Assembly: GCA_946637575.1 (NCBI GenBank)
Contig: CAMPBJ010000041.1
Coordinates: 1-7,728, forward strand
Origin: an uncultured Clostridia bacterium
GTDB taxonomy: Bacteria > Bacillota > Clostridia > Christensenellales > Borkfalkiaceae
Direction: 5' to 3'
Length of the DNA: 7,728 bases
Shown here: one piece after another, positions 6,391 through 7,728 of the stretch
Layout of the letters: each line of letters opens with the position of its first letter
Position numbering within the stretch: the first letter of the stretch is position 1
The notes under the pieces: generated by a model
Told to the model about the DNA's origin: nothing
The model's input: only the letters and a program-made list of their open reading frames with translations
Databases searched by the model: none
Translations under genes and position numbers: made by a program

Positions 6391-7368
6391 ATGAAGAGTG
6401 TAATTATCAACGGAAAGAAGATAAGCGCGAAAGGGGAGATAAGGTCTAAGATCACACCGATGACCGCTTTCCTTTTAACGCTCTTCGTCGTTTACTGTAT
6501 AATAATGTTCGTTCTTCTCGGTTGGGCGTTTCTTTCGTCCTTCAGAGATCCGGATATGTTCGTCTACTATCCGCACGTATGGACTTCTCCTAATCCTGAC
6601 GATTTCGTCGGCTGGATAGGGTTTGCGAACTACGCGTCCATAATCGAAGTTGTTCCGGTCGTTACCAACACGATCTCCACGGCTGCAAGAGAGACTTTCT
6701 TCGGAATTATCTTAAACTCCGCGCTTTACGCTTTCGGGTGCGCGTTCTTAAAGACGCTCGTTCCGTGTCTTACGGCGTATATCTGCGCAAGATATAAGTT
6801 TAAGTTTTCAAAGATCGTCTACGCGACCGCGATCGTCGTTATGACGATCCCCGTTATCGGAAGTTTGCCTTCCGAACTTACGTTCGCAATGGCGTTCGGG
6901 TTCTACAACCATATTTGGGGACTTTGGGTAATGCATGCGAACTTCCTCGGAATGTACTTCCTCGTGTTCTACGAAATGTTCGACTCTTTGCCGTTCACGT
7001 ATTACGAGGCGGCGTCGATCGACGGCGCGAGCGACTTCCAGCAGATGATCCACATAGGTCTTCCGCTTTGCAGGAATACGTTTATGACGGTAATGCTCAT
7101 CAACTTCATTACCTACTGGAACGACTATCAGATCCCGCTTCTTTACCTGCCGCAGAAGGTAACTATCGCAAGATACTTGTACTTCTTCAGTAACGTAAAC
7201 AGAATCAGCGGCGATCCCGCGATGGAAGGTAAGTACGGCGGAAGGCTCGGCGCGCTTCCTTTCCAGATCACGGCTGCCGTGTTCATGGTATTGCCTACGG
7301 TAATTCTGTTCTGTATTTTCCAGAAGAGATTGCTCGGTAACCTTACTATCGGCGGTATAAAGGGTTAA
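6391..7368 (+). CDS. Sugar ABC transporter permease, MalG/UgpE type
   Basis: This 325-residue protein is the second channel subunit. Hydrophobic segments lie near 26-50, 104-131, 142-163, 178-198, 229-248 and 291-310, with the usual external stretch between the first and second (about 51-100). The ATPase-docking EAA loop at 206-225 is canonical: EAASIDG at the start and IGLP at the end. WNDY (243-246) and the C-terminus FQKRLLGNLTIGGIKG-like ending (from F310), a variant of the common FQ-x6-G-x3-G-x2-KG tail, are typical of carbohydrate permeases of the CUT1 group. Its Shine-Dalgarno GGAGG (6377-6381) lies inside the last codons of the preceding permease, and only 4 bp separate stop and start, so the two are probably translationally coupled and made in equal amounts. 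A short N-terminal extension (about 20 residues) precedes the first membrane segment. Confidence 0.95.
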   Translation: MKSVIINGKKISAKGEIRSKITPMTAFLLTLFVVYCIIMFVLLGWAFLSSFRDPDMFVYYPHVWTSPNPDDFVGWIGFANYASIIEVVPVVTNTISTAARETFFGIILNSALYAFGCAFLKTLVPCLTAYICARYKFKFSKIVYATAIVVMTIPVIGSLPSELTFAMAFGFYNHIWGLWVMHANFLGMYFLVFYEMFDSLPFTYYEAASIDGASDFQQMIHIGLPLCRNTFMTVMLINFITYWNDYQIPLLYLPQKVTIARYLYFFSNVNRISGDPAMEGKYGGRLGALPFQITAAVFMVLPTVILFCIFQKRLLGNLTIGGIKG

Positions 7369-7374
7369 AACAGG

Positions 7375-7403
7375 CGTCGCCGCCTTATTTTAAGGCGGCG
7401 ACG
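7375..7403 (+). other. Perfect 13-bp intercistronic hairpin without a U-tract
   Basis: CGTCGCCGCCTTA (7375-7387) pairs exactly with 7391-7403 around the 3-nt loop TTT, starting 6 nt after the permease stop codon. It is GC-rich and very stable, but is followed by GAAAACTTACAAG; the first T-run (TTTTTT) begins about 14 nt later, too far for classical termination. It may protect the 3' end of the transporter transcript, or act as a partial terminator that lowers expression of the next gene. I see no clear new promoter in 7404-7431. Confidence 0.7.
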
Positions 7404-7441
7404 AAAACTTACAAGATTTTTTACTTTAATCAGGAGGCACT

Positions 7442-7728
7442 ATGACTAAGACAAGGAAGCTTTTCTTTGGGATAGTTTTATCGGCGCTTTTTCTTTTGTT
7501 TTCGGGGCTTGCGCTCTCCTTTGGTTTAGGCGACGTTAACGTCGCTAACGCCGAAGAAGGTTGGGCGTACGTTTCGGACGAAGAGTTGGCGCAAACATAT
7601 TATTACCGCACGGAACTTTCTGTTCCTCAGAAAAAGATCGTCGTTGACGGAGAAGAGATCCCCGCCGAGTGCACGTTAGTTTTCCCGAGCGGTAAGGCGT
7701 ACGCAAAATCTTCGGTTACTTTATCCGA
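7442..7728 (+). CDS. N-terminus of a secreted or surface protein, 3' end cut by window
   Basis: A start ATG at 7442 lies 4 nt after a strong AGGAGG (7432-7437), and the frame stays open to the window end (95 codons). The N-terminus is a clear Sec signal peptide: TKTRK, then a hydrophobic core rich in Leu and Phe (residues 7-24), then a probable signal peptidase I site after VANA (about residue 36), giving a mature start EEGWAY. There is no lipobox Cys. The visible mature part (37-95) looks like the beginning of a beta-rich domain: RTELSVPQKKIVVDGEEIPA followed by LVFPSGKAYAKSSVTLS, a strand pattern common in Ig-like domains of large surface proteins of gut Clostridia. It follows the transporter genes by 73 bp, with a hairpin between. 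It could be a glycan-binding or glycan-degrading surface protein working with the importer, but the function lies beyond the window. The start and export signal are secure; the domain call is tentative. Confidence 0.8.
   Translation, partial: MTKTRKLFFGIVLSALFLLFSGLALSFGLGDVNVANAEEGWAYVSDEELAQTYYYRTELSVPQKKIVVDGEEIPAECTLVFPSGKAYAKSSVTLS

Overview
The window most likely comes from a Gram-positive gut-type member of the Clostridia (Bacillota), perhaps an uncultured Christensenellales-like lineage. The evidence is strong AGGAGG-type ribosome binding sites, a lipoprotein-type ABC sugar-binding protein opening with a Cys-Gly-rich linker, two split permeases with no ATPase beside them, mid-range GC by eye, and large aromatic- and Ser-rich surface-type proteins. 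The lineage is an inference from style. No marker gene is present.

Layout, all on the plus strand: (1) 1-2475, the 3' part of a large DUF4838-like, glycosidase-style protein whose start lies upstream of the window; (2) 2539-3393, a sugar phosphate isomerase/epimerase-like TIM barrel, 63 bp downstream with no terminator between, so probably co-transcribed with (1); (3) 3418-3455, a strong intrinsic terminator closing that unit; (4) 3496-3635, a new promoter with overlapping inverted repeats and a leader of about 100 nt; (5) 3636-5417, an extracellular solute-binding lipoprotein; (6) 5436-6386 and 6391-7368, two MalF/MalG-type permeases packed tightly behind it; (7) 7375-7403, a perfect 13-bp hairpin without a U-tract; (8) 7442 to the window end, the N-terminus of a secreted or surface protein, cut off by the window edge.

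Together this reads as part of a Gram-positive carbohydrate-utilisation locus. A probable surface or secreted glycan-acting protein (DUF4838) and a second exported protein flank a carbohydrate importer, with a cytoplasmic sugar isomerase/epimerase to process what comes in. The importer lacks its own ATPase here; in many Bacillota a shared MsmX/UgpC-type ATPase encoded elsewhere serves such systems. The substrate cannot be read from the sequence.

The features most worth a second look are the nested operator-like repeats at the importer promoter, an Asp/Gly-rich loop inserted in the binding protein that looks able to bind a metal, the CxCxxC motif of the DUF4838-like protein, and the hairpin that separates the transporter from the downstream surface protein. 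I see no clear sign of a wholly new type of system. No tRNA, rRNA, CRISPR array, insertion sequence or phage gene was seen, and no stretch longer than 300 bases lacks a gene.
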